Origin: Rhabditoides inermis
Taxonomy: Eukaryota > Nematoda > Chromadorea > Rhabditida > Rhabditidae
DNA: 64,000 nucleotides
Assembly: GCA_963966185.1 (NCBI GenBank)
Contig: CAWZYM010000216.1
Span: 20,001 to 84,000, forward strand
Direction of reading: 5' to 3'
Positions 41,554-53,630 of the stretch are shown piece by piece. The notes beneath the pieces were generated by a model. That model ran no database searches, was not told the origin of the DNA, and worked only from the letters and a program-made list of their open reading frames with translations. How positions within the stretch are numbered: the stretch's first letter is position 1; every line of letters starts with the position of its first letter. Both the position numbers and the translations under genes were made by a program.

Positions 41554-42446
41554 ACATACCTTGTCCTTGTCCTTGGCGCACGCGTTGGCTGCACTGGTGC
41601 TGGCGGCGCACCGTCTGCCCATCAGGTGTCCCACCGTGTTTGCCAGGCTCCAGTAGTTGGGGGAGGGCTTGTCAGACGCCTTGGCTTCGTCTCCCAGCCA
41701 GTACTACAACGGGTTACATTCGAGTCCAATAACGTTCGATGTTCATTAGTAAAATAATGCTGAATCATATGACAGAGCAGCTCTTTATGTAAACCGCAAC
41801 AGCCAGTCAGGACTACAAGGGGAGTGGTGTGAAAAAACAAGACACGTTGAAATTGAAAGATGTTGAGCAGATTTGCGTGCAGCAGATGAGTTTGAAAAAA
41901 AACGCCTTCGCTTCGTTGCCCAGCCAGTACTATAGTATCGGTCAGTTAGCGTGTTTCGAAGGCGCTTTGAGAAGCTGTTTCGAAGAGACTGACCACACCT
42001 TAGGTGGGTGGTGTAAAAAAAAAGAATGACGAAAGATGTTGAGCAGATTTACGTGCAGTGCAGGAGTTTGAAATAAAGCGCAACACCAGTATCGAGATGC
42101 GAAAGTATACCAAGTGTGGGAAAGGTTGACAAACTGAAAATCATTTTTCTCACCATCATGTGCCATTCATTTTTGTTCTATAACATCCTGTGATACTCAT
42201 GCGAACTACTTTTTCATTAGTCAACAACAAAACATTTCAACAAACACAACAAACAACAAACAACAACAAATGTTCAACAACAAACAAAACATCAACAACA
42301 AAACAAAATGTGAAAAGTTAGAAAAAACATTTTCTCACCATCATCTGCTTCATCCACTTGTCGTTGAGGGAAAGTGAGTGCGCGGCGCCGAAAAGGAGAT
42401 CGGACAGGTGGTCGGGGGCTTCCACCAGGTAAACCTGCGGAGGGTG

Positions 42447-42493
<47 letters not shown>

Positions 42494-43921
42494 GCTACCT
42501 CTCTAGCAATCTTGAGAGCCTCCACCGTACCCAGCTGACCCAGCACGTTTCCGATTGTGGGCCTGAAAGTGCATTTTATATATTTTATATTCGAACACTT
42601 TGTTATATTTCTTGAAACTTTTGATGCAACATTGCAACTATCGATTTCGCGGCTATATTGCTATTCCCACGATCGACATAAACGCTTGTACAGTTCTTGA
42701 TGGAAGAACGCTCGCATGGTTCTATATTCTATACGGCACTGTTTACATCAATGCTGATCTTTATTGCAACACTAGGATAATCTTGTACATTTGCATTTTG
42801 TTTCCAAGCAGTTCGTGAAATCTATATTATTCATGAAGCAATCTTTAATATTCTAGGAGATACATAATTGTGGAACCTATATTCTCATACTGGACCTATA
42901 TTCCTCACGTTTTCTTCTACCGTCAACTGGACAGGGTCAGAATAAGACAAACTCTTCGATTGGTCGACAGTCCATGTAACTGGTTCGTTTCTTCGAAATA
43001 TGTTTAGCATTATAATATAACTTGAAAGGTCGTTATTTGGCACGCACGCAAGGGAAGAACGTCGTGTGCGAACTGACAAGCAGTTGCGAACCGTGAAAGA
43101 ACTGTGCAAGCGGAGCTTTTCTTACCACAACGAAGAAGTGATTAGTATTCGATTACGCATTCTGCCGACTAGGGACGAGCGGCAGAACACCCTCGACTAA
43201 TATGCAAATACAGCACGCGCACACCGTGTCTTCAAAGATATGTGAACCCATGTCGTAAATGTCGATCTACCCGAGCCCATAACTGGCGTACCTACTTATC
43301 TACTACTATTTTCATATACATACTACAAACACCTGTCGACAACGCGTCGAGTTCATTGAACTCATCACAACATGTTATCATCCATGTTATCATCCTTTTT
43401 TCCACCTAAATCGTCTCTGTGTCTGGGTGTTGAGATACGTGTTCAGCTCGTCAGCACCTTGTGTCTTGAATATGAGTTTCTCCACATGACCTAAATTCCA
43501 CTTCTTCATTCCTTCCGAGTTGTCTCAGATTGACAAAAAAACTATATACTTAAAAGAAATGTATCTTTAATATGCCAGACGATCATTGTGAAACCTAGGT
43601 TTTCGTATTGGACCTGTATTCCTCACGTTTGCAAACTTTTTTTTAAAGTTTAAGCTCCCGTAGTTGTAAAACATCGGGCGGCGACATAAACGGAGCCTCG
43701 TGAGACCACGATTTATTTATCTGTTTCGGTGATCTCCATATTAACACAATATGAAACGCAAACCATTTCCTTGCATAAACGTGATCAATTTACATCGTCT
43801 GTGGGCTGTTGGGTTTTCTGTGAAAGAAACTCACAGAATGACGTCATTCTCCGGGTCGCGAATAATGGAGGAAAGCTCATCGGAGGAAGCGGACTGGGCG
43901 GCCTGGAGGAGGGGGTGGGGC

Positions 43922-43964
<43 letters not shown>

Positions 43965-44601
43965 TACCTGTGTAATTTGTGCATACAGGGACGCGTGTAG
44001 GGGACACGTCTCCCTGTCTCCCATCTCGAACAGATGGTTGCGGTACTGTGAGATGAGGGAGGTGAGCTGAAAAAAGTTCGCTGGATCTCTACGTACAAAT
44101 CTATGTCATCGCTACAATGTAGTATCAGTGTCGGAAAAAAACGAAACGTTTGCTCCAGCGGTAGTATAGGATCAGTCAATCTCTTCGCAACAATCCTTCA
44201 AAACGTAGCGGAAAGCAGTTGCTTGGTTTGTAGTGAATGACGAGATGGCCACAACAGACTAATTTTGAAAAGTTTACATAGAAAACATCAAGCTATCATA
44301 TTAAAATTGATTATTGATTATGAAAAACGCACGCTGTTCCTCTGGTTGACACCAGCCAGCTGGATGCCCTCGTAGACACGCTCACTGATGCGGCGGGCAG
44401 AGAAGGCCTGGAAAGACTCTCTCTCTCACTCTCTCACTCTCTCCCTCTCTTTCCCTCCCTCCCTCCCTCTCTCTCTCTCTCTCTCTGTCTCTTTCTTTCT
44501 CTCAGTCACTCTCTCACTCTCTCTCTCCATCTCTCTCCCTCCCTCCCTCTCCCTCTCTCCCTCCCTCTCTCCCTTCCTCTCTCTCTTCCTCCCTCTCTTC
44601 C

Positions 44602-44649
<48 letters not shown>

Positions 44650-45026
44650 TCTCCGCGCACTCTGCCACCGGAATGTCGTACTCGCAGTTCTTCTCGACGT
44701 AAAGACGCGTGCGATTCTCCAGCTCCATGTGAACTCTGATATCGATTTTTTTAAAAATAGATTTTCAACGCAAGGATACCAACAGTTTTTGGATGATCTT
44801 TCTCAGACCAGTTGGGTTTGGCCTCTATTTCATGGAAAGACAATGAGAGAGGCAGTCAGACAGACAGACAGAGAGAGAGAGGGAGAGAGAGAGGGAGAGA
44901 GAGAGGAAGAGAGAGAGAGATAGAAAAACACACTGATAGAGTTAGATAAGGAGAGAGAAAGAGAGAGGGAAAGAGATAAAGAGAGGGAGAGAGAGAAAGG
45001 GAGAGAGAGTGAGAGTTAGAGTTAGA

Positions 45027-45065
<39 letters not shown>

Positions 45066-45764
45066 CCCCTCCTCACCGGCTCTCCACATGCCACCCCCAT
45101 CGCTCGTCGGTGGGCGAATGGAGTTCCAGCTGCTCCACCCCATCTATGATGATGATATCCGCGTCGGTCTTTGTGTTCTGACTGCAAACAAATATCGATT
45201 TATCAATTTATTGATTAGCCATTGCCTAATAAGCAGATATCAGAGATTTGTTCGTAATCGTTATAGCTGAACGTAACGTCACAATTACAACCATAAGAAG
45301 GAAACATAAAACTTGATGTACTAGCGAATACTAGAGGCGATTGAAAAGTGTACAGGAAAAAGGGGAGTGAGGAGAATTGATAGAAAAGTAATACGGACTC
45401 ACGTGTACCACGCGTCCTGTTTGTAGCTGGCGACTGTGAGACCGTCAACTGCCGTGTAGTTTCTGGAAGTAATAGACGGGTCATGGCACGACTGTGGATT
45501 ATAAACTTTATATAATCCTATAAACTACAAGCACAGATGTTGTCGTACCCTCTACACAACTGGCAAACGAACTGAACAAGACTATGTTTCGGACAGATGA
45601 TCGGAAAGAAAGATGGAGTGAGTATGAGACAGAAGAGAGAGGGGTGAGCAACGTGAAGATGGTCAGTCTCTTCGAAAAATACATAAGGGATAGGCATTCC
45701 TAGGTGTTCGGGAGTGTTTCGCAGAGACTGACCGCAACATGTGAGAGGGGGGAGAGAGAGACAG

Positions 45765-45818
<54 letters not shown>

Positions 45819-47099
45819 CGAGAGAGATACAGAGACACTCACCGTGCCGCATCGCCGAGCTCGCATGTGTCGATGACTCGCCGGAACTTCTTGTCCTCCG
45901 GTCGCCCGAAGTGCACGCGGCAGCGCCCGTACACTGTCGGCTGGAAGGAGGGTCGTGGTTCCACATCAAGGCCAAGTCACACGATCTTTCTGGGTGAACG
46001 ATCTTTCTCTTTTGCCAGCGGAAATTGAGTCTGACTTCTACTTTTCCACATTCACGCCTTCCTCTCTTTCACGCTGATCCGTGTCCGACAACATCTGTCT
46101 TTGACTCTTTGTCTGGAATACGGTTGTGTTGCCATGTTACCATATTTACGTCCTCCTCTATTTCTGTCCAAACAAGATCTGTCCGAACAAGATTCTGAAT
46201 CTCTACGAACAGAGAGTATTCCATATTTATATCTAATCAACGTCTCCCTCCTAATTTCGAATTGCCCCACTCCGTTTCCCTCCACGCTCATGATGTGATG
46301 GGTGACGTCATGGTGACGTCATGATGGCGTCACGCTTCTACCCCACTCACCACCCACTGTTCGTCGCCCTCTCCGTTCTCTGCCGGTGTGTAGACGGTGT
46401 TGATCACTCCGAATAGCCAGTTCCAAGTGGGCGCGCCGGCGGACAGGTCACTGAAGTACCGGTCAGTCTATTCAAACTACTGCCAAAATGCCTCCAAACT
46501 ACTTCGCCTTCTCACTTGCCTTCCAACTACTTCCAACTACCTCCTAAATGCAAACTACTTGTGAATGCCCTCCAACTACTTTAAACTTCGGAAACGGTTT
46601 CCGAAGAGACTGACCACTCCTTGAACGGATTATTAAAGATGTGTGTCCTAGGGAGAGTGAAGGGAAAGAAGAGAGTCAGAGTGCGGATAGGCTCATACTC
46701 GAAGCAGATAGACTCTCATGAGAGGGGAAGTAGAGAATGAGGTAGAGAATAAGGAGAGAGAGACAGACACACAGAGAGAGAGGTAGAGAGAGATCTCACC
46801 TCTCTGCCATATGCACTCCCATGATGTTGTTGCCTCCCTGCACTACATCCAGGTAAACGGGCGGCGTGCGACCGCAGTTGTCCGTCTTGCACTCGAGTTG
46901 CTGAAGTGGATCATCTCTCTCCTATCTCTCTCTCTCTCTTCTTCTCTCTCTCATTTCTTTTTCTTTGGTATTTATCGCTTGGCCACAGACGGTAAAGTTG
47001 GGGGATCAAATAATTATTACCGAGATTCGGACGAGCATATGGCCTCCATCATCGTGGTGAAGTGTTTCGAACATGTAGCGTCCCTCGACCTGCAAGCGG

Positions 47100-47188
<89 letters not shown>

Positions 47189-47463
47189 TCTCTCTCTCCA
47201 CTCACCACAGTTGACGGGCTCTCCGGCTTGTTGTCCATCACATCGTAGATCATCGACTCTCCGCGGAACGAGTACTCGATCTTGAGCAGCCTGCAAGCCA
47301 CGCCTATTCAGGCCCCGCCCATTTTTCCCACCTCGTCTTTCCGGTGGCGCCGCCCACCGGTCCCGTCTTTCGCACATTTTCCGAGTTCACTGTGAACTTT
47401 TGCTGCTCCGAACAGTGCGCGAGGGCTGAAGTGGATGTGGAAGAGAGGGAGGGAGGGAGGGAG

Positions 47464-47508
<45 letters not shown>

Positions 47509-47547
47509 CGTACCGACTAGGGCCAGGAGTGCTCCCAGCAGCCGCAT
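40540..47547 (-). CDS. Microsomal triglyceride transfer protein-like (vitellogenin N domain), short C-terminus
   Basis: MTP loads lipid onto apoB/vitellogenin-type lipoproteins in the ER lumen. The gene starts with a signal peptide (MRLLGALLALV). Beta-barrel pieces follow: LLKIEYSFRGESMIYDVMDN, GNNIMGVHMAE, GAPTWNWLFGVINTVYTP, and VYGRCRVHFGRPEDKKFRRV then IDTCE, which align with human MTP around GNCKVTYQ...LDSC. Helical-domain pieces come next: TIGNVLGQLGTVEALKIARE, APDHLSDLLFGAAHSLSLND, NLEVLLNVPIPSTYQHAKKL, AEQTAALALIERASAKNYDS, LVQLLVKIFRNTCPQKASIV. The last exon gives SVANQVLSS and a TGA (40540-40542). Human MTP continues for about 300 residues of beta sheet that hold the lipid cavity; I find none of this before the neighbouring gene. 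C. elegans MTP is dsc-4. Many introns hold GA/CT tracts and small repeats; the intron of about 42565-43850 has no gene. Confidence 0.7.
41474..41550. repeat. GA microsatellite
   Basis: A (GA)n tract between two exons of the MTP-like gene. Confidence 0.9.
41832..42090. repeat. Two-copy tandem repeat including a decayed exon start
   Basis: The block containing AAGATGTTGAGCAGATTT occurs at about 41858 and again at about 42031. The first copy also contains 41903-41930, a near copy of the MTP-like exon start at 41678-41704 (YWLGDEAKAS becomes YWLGNEAKAF) with its own TATAG acceptor. Confidence 0.65.
41940..41994. repeat. Short inverted-repeat element, family GGTCAGT...ACTGACC, copy A
   Basis: Ends GGTCAGT and GAGACTGACC; the internal part has TTTCGAAG twice. 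Related to copies at 45661-45733 and 46461-46615. Confidence 0.55.
42848..43640. repeat. Direct repeats flanking a 0.7-kb intron segment
   Basis: About 65 bp ending TATTCCTCACGTTT (42850-42916) recurs at 43570-43635 with several mismatches (TGGACCTATATTCCTCACG and TGGACCTGTATTCCTCACG). They bound a segment with no coding content, perhaps a degenerate element with long direct terminal repeats. Confidence 0.5.
44412..44646. repeat. Long CT microsatellite
   Basis: An imperfect (CT)n tract of about 235 bp in an intron of the MTP-like gene. Another GA tract follows at 44865-45063. Confidence 0.9.
45661..45733. repeat. Short inverted-repeat element, copy B
   Basis: Starts GGTCAGTCTCTTCGAAA and ends TTTCGCAGAGACTGACC, a near-perfect 17-bp inverted pair. 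Confidence 0.7.
46461..46615. repeat. Short inverted-repeat element, copy C
   Basis: Starts GGTCAGTCTATTC and ends TTTCCGAAGAGACTGACC. The inside contains several CCAACTACTT-like repeats. Confidence 0.65.
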
Positions 47548-48233
47548 GTTGGATGGAGATCGATGAATGATGCCCGTATCAGAGTGACCCTACGTGTTTC
47601 TACAGGGGGCTAGCCTAGCAGGCAGCTTCTTATCTGTGAAGGACACGTACTCATAGCGAGTAGGTGATAAAATTCGAGGCGAGATTAGACGAGAACGAGA
47701 AAACGGACCCAGCATAGTTACAGTGATTTTCCACAGCGCTGCTTCCGGATCTGACGAAATCTCATAGAATGACGAGTTATCCTGTTTCACGTAGTCACGT
47801 AATCACATGGGCGCAACAAAACGAATTGCTGTATCGTGAAAATGAGGGATACTTTATAATAGTACTAAAAACACTTCGTACAGAATTTTGCGGTATCTTG
47901 TAATGTACGACAGTTCGAAATGTCGAACTTTCGTGTCTCCGTTCCGTACAATATTACAGATCCCAGCGAGCAACTAAGTAGCCGGAATTCAAACTGAAAA
48001 CTGACAAAGTTCGACATCTCGAACTATCGAAGTGTTGTTCGAGGATACCCACGATTTTCAACAACAAATAGGTGTTCACTGTGGTGTAATGAGAACATTT
48101 ATAAGAACACATTCCAAACTGTCTTTATCGCATTAAATCGTTTCGTTAAACTAATCTACACAACGACGTCACAAATTCGGATTAAGCATCGATACTATTT
48201 TTGCTTTGTTTCGTTAGCGCTGGAGATTCAATC
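47548..48233. other. Intergenic between the MTP-like and prominin-like genes
   Basis: No gene. Contains an inverted repeat at 47908-48029. It should hold the MTP-like promoter and the prominin-like 3' UTR. Confidence 0.6.
47908..48029. repeat. Inverted repeat with palindromic arms
   Basis: Arms 47908-47931 and 48006-48029 are inverted copies around GTTCGAAATGTCGAAC-like cores (22 of 24 bp match). Each arm is itself a near-palindrome. Confidence 0.65.
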
Positions 48234-51200
48234 CTATTGCGGATGGTCCTTCATGACCATGTCATCTTCGGATGGGAGAGCCGAGGGAACAGGCTGAAAA
48301 GGAGTGATCAGTCTCGCTCCCCTCTTCCCTCCCTCACCCCAACATCGTCTACAGCATTGTCTCCTCCTTCGGTGGTTGGCTGTTGCACGTTGCTCGCCTC
48401 TTCTGCCAATGCCAGCGACCTCTCCGTCTTTTCTTTCTTTGTCCTCAGAGATTGCAGTCGAGGTGTATTCGCAGTGATGTATCCTTTCGCCAGTAGAATC
48501 AATCCGCACAGAGGGAAACCGAACGCAACCACGTCTAAAGAAGACGTTAGAAAGAGAGAAGGGAGAAAAACTGACAGTTGACGTTGATGAGGGCGTTAGT
48601 TGGTTTCATGACTGGATCGCAGGCGCGTCGCACTATGTTGTGGTAGATGGTGGTGAAGTGGCACTTGGCGTTCATCTTTCTTTTCAGCAGACCCTGACAT
48701 GAATAATGAATTACCCATTAGTTTTGTAAATATTGTACCATGACACTTTGCTCAGCTTGATCAAGTTCACTTTTGATGTTTGATCTCAGATGATTTTTGT
48801 ACGCATCCAAATCTTGCAGTGTTTTGATTTGAGCAAGGACATCGACGAACGGATTTTTCGTGATCTTCTTTGCCTGAAACAATAAAATAAAAACACGAAT
48901 AAAAGTATATTCTTACAATTGTTTTTAGTGCCATAGTCACAGATTTCATTTGATGATTGAACACCTCTAATCCAGCATCCACGGGGTTTTTGAATACGAT
49001 GGAAGCAGTGTTGATTCCGCACACAACGTCGTCCGAAACGACAGAACAATCCTTATTGATTTTCAACATCATTTCGATTCCTGCTCCAATATCGTCATTT
49101 GTTTTCTAAACGAAAGTACTGTAGTGTACATAAGTACATATGTAAGTACTGTTTTGTGAGTATTTATGTACCAACCGTCAATTTTGTAGCAATGGCATTG
49201 AGAGTAGAGACATAGTCATTTGAAAAAGTCAGTTCATCGATAATTTTTAGTGATTTCTTTCTCATATCGTCGAGTTCTGAAAACTCTGTGCAGTAGTTAA
49301 ATGAGACAATCACAATACCTTGTTTGAGAGCGTATTCGATTGTCTTTTCGAACATTTCTCCGTACGTTTTTTCACCGCCACATTGCGATGCAATTGATCT
49401 AAATAAGAAATGTTTGTACACATACGAGTTTGAATATTTCGAAGCTCACCCTTGAATTGTTTTGATTCCATCCCATTTCGACGAAGCAAGAGCGAGTGTT
49501 GTATTTTCAATCGAAGTTATCTCATGTTCCAAGTAATGACACGCATTTTGAAGACCGCCGAAGCTTTGGCTGAAGAAAACAGTGCTCATAATTACTTCTA
49601 ACTGGGATCTTACTTTAATGCTACTCCACTAGTGATCACGCATAGAGAAGTAACGATTGCTGCGAAATAGTACAGTCTCGAATCTGAAAATTTTGAACCA
49701 TCCAAGCTAAATATGAAAGGAAACGTACTGTGACAGCATGTACAAGCAGTTTGAAAGGCGAAAAGAGCAGCAACTGTGAAGAGAGGAAGTGTGAGATAGG
49801 TCCAGAAGGGGTTTCCGTAAAGCCCAGATTCGTTTACAGCCTAAATATTTCGAATTAACGATAGTGTTTACATTTGAGGTACCTTAGCGATGAAGTCCTT
49901 GTGTAGAAGTGATTTGAGCTTGTCCAATATTATGTTACGCATAAAGTTAGGATCTTTTAATGCCGAAATACTGGACAATAACTGAGAAAAAAACATTAGT
50001 CTAAGAAACCCTTCTGTGAGGATACCTTAGCGAGTTTAGGTGATTCTTTCTGAACAGCTGATGTGACGATGACATTTAGCGTTTCGTTGCGTGGCTAAAC
50101 ATCTTAGTTTATACATTTTAAAAAAATTCGATTTTACCTTATATGAATCCCAGTCGACATTGAAATCCGTAGAAAATTTTTCAAATTGAATCGCCATTGC
50201 TTTCAGCTTTTCAACGATAGGCTTCGAATTTTCATTGTTTGAATCAATTAAACCCTAAACATATATATTAAATATCATGAACAATATCACTTTACTAACG
50301 ATAGCGTTACGGAGATAAAACGCAGTCTCAGATGGGAAAATTTGCTTGGTTCCTTGGTTGACCATGGCTGGTTGCAGTTTCGAATACGCCTCAACATTAG
50401 AATGACAACAGTTTATAGCCAGAAATGTACCATATCCGGATACATCTTCTCAACCTGCGCATGCGAAGATACAATGTACGAGGTCATCTGTAAAGAGTGA
50501 TATAAATACGAGTCAAGTATTCACCTTCTTTTCTGTTGCGATCTCATTGAACTTCTGGACAACTTCGGGAGGAGAAGACTGGCAGGCAATCTTGGCGAGC
50601 TCGGTGCGCAGACCTAAAGACCATAATAGAAAGAGAGGGAGCGAGAGGGAGAGAGGGAGAGAGGGAGAGAGGAAGAGGGAGAGGGAGAGGGAGAGACGCA
50701 CTGTAGACTTCGTCTTGTACTAGGCTGACTCGAGTGGCTTCCGTGTTGAGATATGTCATGATCGATGCTCCAAACAGAAGGCTCGCTCCGATGAGACAAA
50801 GCAGAATCAGAGGAAGAACAGCAATCGCAGCGTACTAAAAAGTATTGGTATCGGTACCAGTAATGAAAAGAAACAGTTGATAAATAGTTTGACAAGTCAA
50901 TGACAGCTAACACACCTTGAACCTCGACATTTTGGATCGCCTTCCCTCATACGCCTTGGTCACATCACGCAATTCGAGTTCGTATGCGGTCGGAGGAACA
51001 GGAGATTCCGGAGTGACAGGAGCGGTCGGGGTATAGTCAATGACAGGAAGGTTAGTGACAGGAATGTCACTGTCAGGAGCAGCAATGACAGGAGCAGCAA
51101 TGACAGGAGCAGCAATGACAGGAGTGGCGGCTACCGGAGTGACAATGACAGGAGTGACTGGAGCCGCCGGAGCGAGCCCAGCAGTAGATCGAGCAGGTAC

Positions 51201-53104
51201 GGGAGGAGTTGGCGACTTGGTCGGAGCGGTCACCTCAAAAGTCATCTCTCTCCCTCTCTCTCTCTCCCTCTCTCTCCCTCTCTCTCTCTCTCTACCTCTG
51301 TGTTTTCCACAGGACAGTCTTCCTCCGAACCGGGAACGACGGGGTTGTATTCGCGATAGTTGTCAATCGGCACCATAGACTATACGACAACATACGAACT
51401 AGTGACAAGTGGCAACGTACCGATCCCTTGCCTGCTGCGATTCGACCCTTCTCCTTCGATTCCTTGGCTTCCTTCGAAGCAGTCGGCGTGTTACTTGCTA
51501 GCTTGTTCTTCTCAGCGGAATCCTTCGACTTCTGCTCAGTCTTTTCATTGGACTTCTCTGTTTTGTCATTTGATTTCTTATCGGTCTTTTCATTTGATTT
51601 CTTCTCAACCTTTTCATCAGACTTCTTCTCAGTCTTGTCATTTGACTTCTTCTCAGTCTTTTCATTCGTTTTCTTTTCGGTAGCTTCCTTGGACTTCTTT
51701 TCCACTTTTGTCTTCTTCGCTGCTTCTTTTGAGTTCTCCGCTGGCGTATTTCCCTTTGATATCGTCGATTTCTTCGTGATTGTTTCCTTGGATTTCTTGG
51801 CAGATATCTTCGCAGACTTTTTGGATTTCTTCGTGGATTTCTTCGATTTCTTCTCAGTTGCTTCTTTCGATTTCAGTTCAGCCGAGTCTTTCGACTTCTT
51901 TTCGGTCACATCTTTTGACTTATTCTCATTTGAATCCTTTTTATCCGATGGCGATGGATTTCTTTCCGTTTTCGTCTCCGTTTTCTGCGACCTGACAGTA
52001 GATTTCTCAGTCGTTGTTCTGGACAGAGTTTTCTTCACCTTGTCCCTTTTACCGTAGTCCCTGGAAAGAAAAGTACTGTGTAGTTTATTGAATCTACAGC
52101 ATGCTGGTTACGGTATCTAACCACTCACTTATACGATATGCAAAAGTAGATGGAGAAGACAATGATGATCAAGCTCATCGTACCAGAAACGACCGTCACC
52201 GCCAGGTTACCGCCCTGGAATACGGTAGGTTGTATTAGGTTACGGTAATTACAATAATATACAGTATCCTGGTAACAGTATTATACAGTAGCCTAGGAAC
52301 GATACCTGCAGTACTCCGGCTACGATTATCTACCGTACCCTGGTTACTATAACTACAGTAACCTGTTTATGATATCTACAGTATCCCACTCACTATCGGC
52401 GGCGTTGTCGAAAACGCGGCGAAGAACTTGCGAATCTTCCCTCCGAGCTCCATGTTCATCAGTGCCTGAAACGAGAAAATGTAGGTATACGGTATGACAC
52501 AGTACCACTACGGTAATGTACAGTGCCTTTATGAAATCGACGAGCACTTGGTTGGTGATCTTGCTTTTCTCTCTCAAAGGCGTGTTCATGTCGTCGCTCA
52601 CATAGAAGCCATGGTCGCTCGCCACACGCTGCGGCGGCGGGGCGGTACAGTACATGGCTACAAAAAGCATACTGTAGACCACACCATTCAACACATCAAC
52701 AACAATGTATCGATCGATATCGATCAATACGCGAAAATGAGTTTATGCACACAATGAGGGATCTACTAACATATGTTTTTGGTGATCTCCTTGATGACGT
52801 CATCTGGTGAGAGTTCGCGAGAGGAAGGGGAAGAGGGAGAAGCGCAGTCGACTGCACCAATTGCGAGGAGAAAAAGGAGCAGACTGAAACAGAAATCGTT
52901 TGCATATTGAATATCAAAAACGAGAAAAAAGAAACAAGACTCGGGAAGAATACGCGGAGAAGGTTAGGACCGGGAGAAACATCGGGGAGAATAAGAAAGG
53001 ATGTGGAATAGGGTGGAGGAAAGGGAAGAGTGGCATGGCTAGCCTACCTCGCGAGTCGCCGCATTCGACCGCCCATGGGAGGCGGGCGCTCAGTGGCCAG
53101 CATT
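48234..53104 (-). CDS. Five-membrane-segment protein with prominin-like topology
   Basis: Signal peptide: MGGRMRRLASLLLFLLAIGA then VDCASPSS (ATG at 53076; an in-frame ATG lies at 53104). Membrane segments in order: LAVTVVSGTMSLIIIVFSIY; AAIAVLPLILLCLIGASLLF; FWTYLTLPLFTVAALFAFQT followed by ACTCC; RLYYFAAIVTSLCVITSGVA; and VVAFGFPLCGLILLAKGYI. Two large helical outer loops lie between segments 2-3 and 4-5; the second ends with spaced Cys (AKCHFTTI, RRACDPV) before segment 5. This layout is that of prominins, which organise membrane protrusions. Unlike prominins, the loop between segments 1 and 2 has about 230 residues of KKSNEKTEKKSND-type repeats followed by APVIAAP repeats. The C-terminus is MVMKDHPQ. 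Prominin assignment rests on topology and weak motifs, so it is tentative. Confidence 0.55.
51290..52056 (-). repeat. Coding lysine-rich repeat in the prominin-like gene
   Basis: The exon encodes many degenerate six- to nine-residue units of the type KKSNEKTE. It is a coding minisatellite inside the predicted cytosolic loop. Confidence 0.7.
52225..52392. repeat. Array of TACNGTA-containing units
   Basis: The heptamers TACGGTA, TACAGTA and TACCGTA recur about every 25-40 bp with CCTGG or TAGCC spacers in one intron of the prominin-like gene. Confidence 0.6.
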
Positions 53105-53630
53105 CGAAGATGCAATGATGGGAGGAAGGAAGGAGAAGGACGTGTTGACAGAAGAGAGAGAATGACGGCTAGACAGAGAACATGTAAATGTGAAATGGAA
53201 TTATGCGGACAGGGAAATGAACCCGATCTATGATCGGATAGCTTATATAGTAAAGTGTCAGACGAGAGTCCAATTTCCGTTCCGTGGGCAGACAGTATGC
53301 GTGATTCGGACACATATATAATTCTGAAGAATCTTAATCTGCTCTCTTCTCCTTCCGTTTTAGGGTTCATGTGGACAGAACTACTCGCTGTCTGTTCATA
53401 TGGTCACCGCTTTATTGCAATTTTTGTCGTGAACTTTTCATAAATGTGTGTTTGGTGCGTTTTTGTGCATACACTAACTTTTATATTGCACGATACTGCA
53501 CCATTTCTCACAGCCGCTCTTTTTAGCGTTTTTTTCTTTTTCTTCCTATATTTTTGATTGATTATTTTGTTCTTTTAAGATTATTATCAGTATGTTCTGA
53601 ACGCACCCTCCCCTCACCCGCTATCTCACA
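53105..53630. promoter_or_regulatory. Shared upstream region of the prominin-like and V-ATPase genes
   Basis: The genes are divergent. The right end has an ATTATCAG acceptor (53590) 40 bp before the V-ATPase ATG. No specific motif is assigned. Confidence 0.4.
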
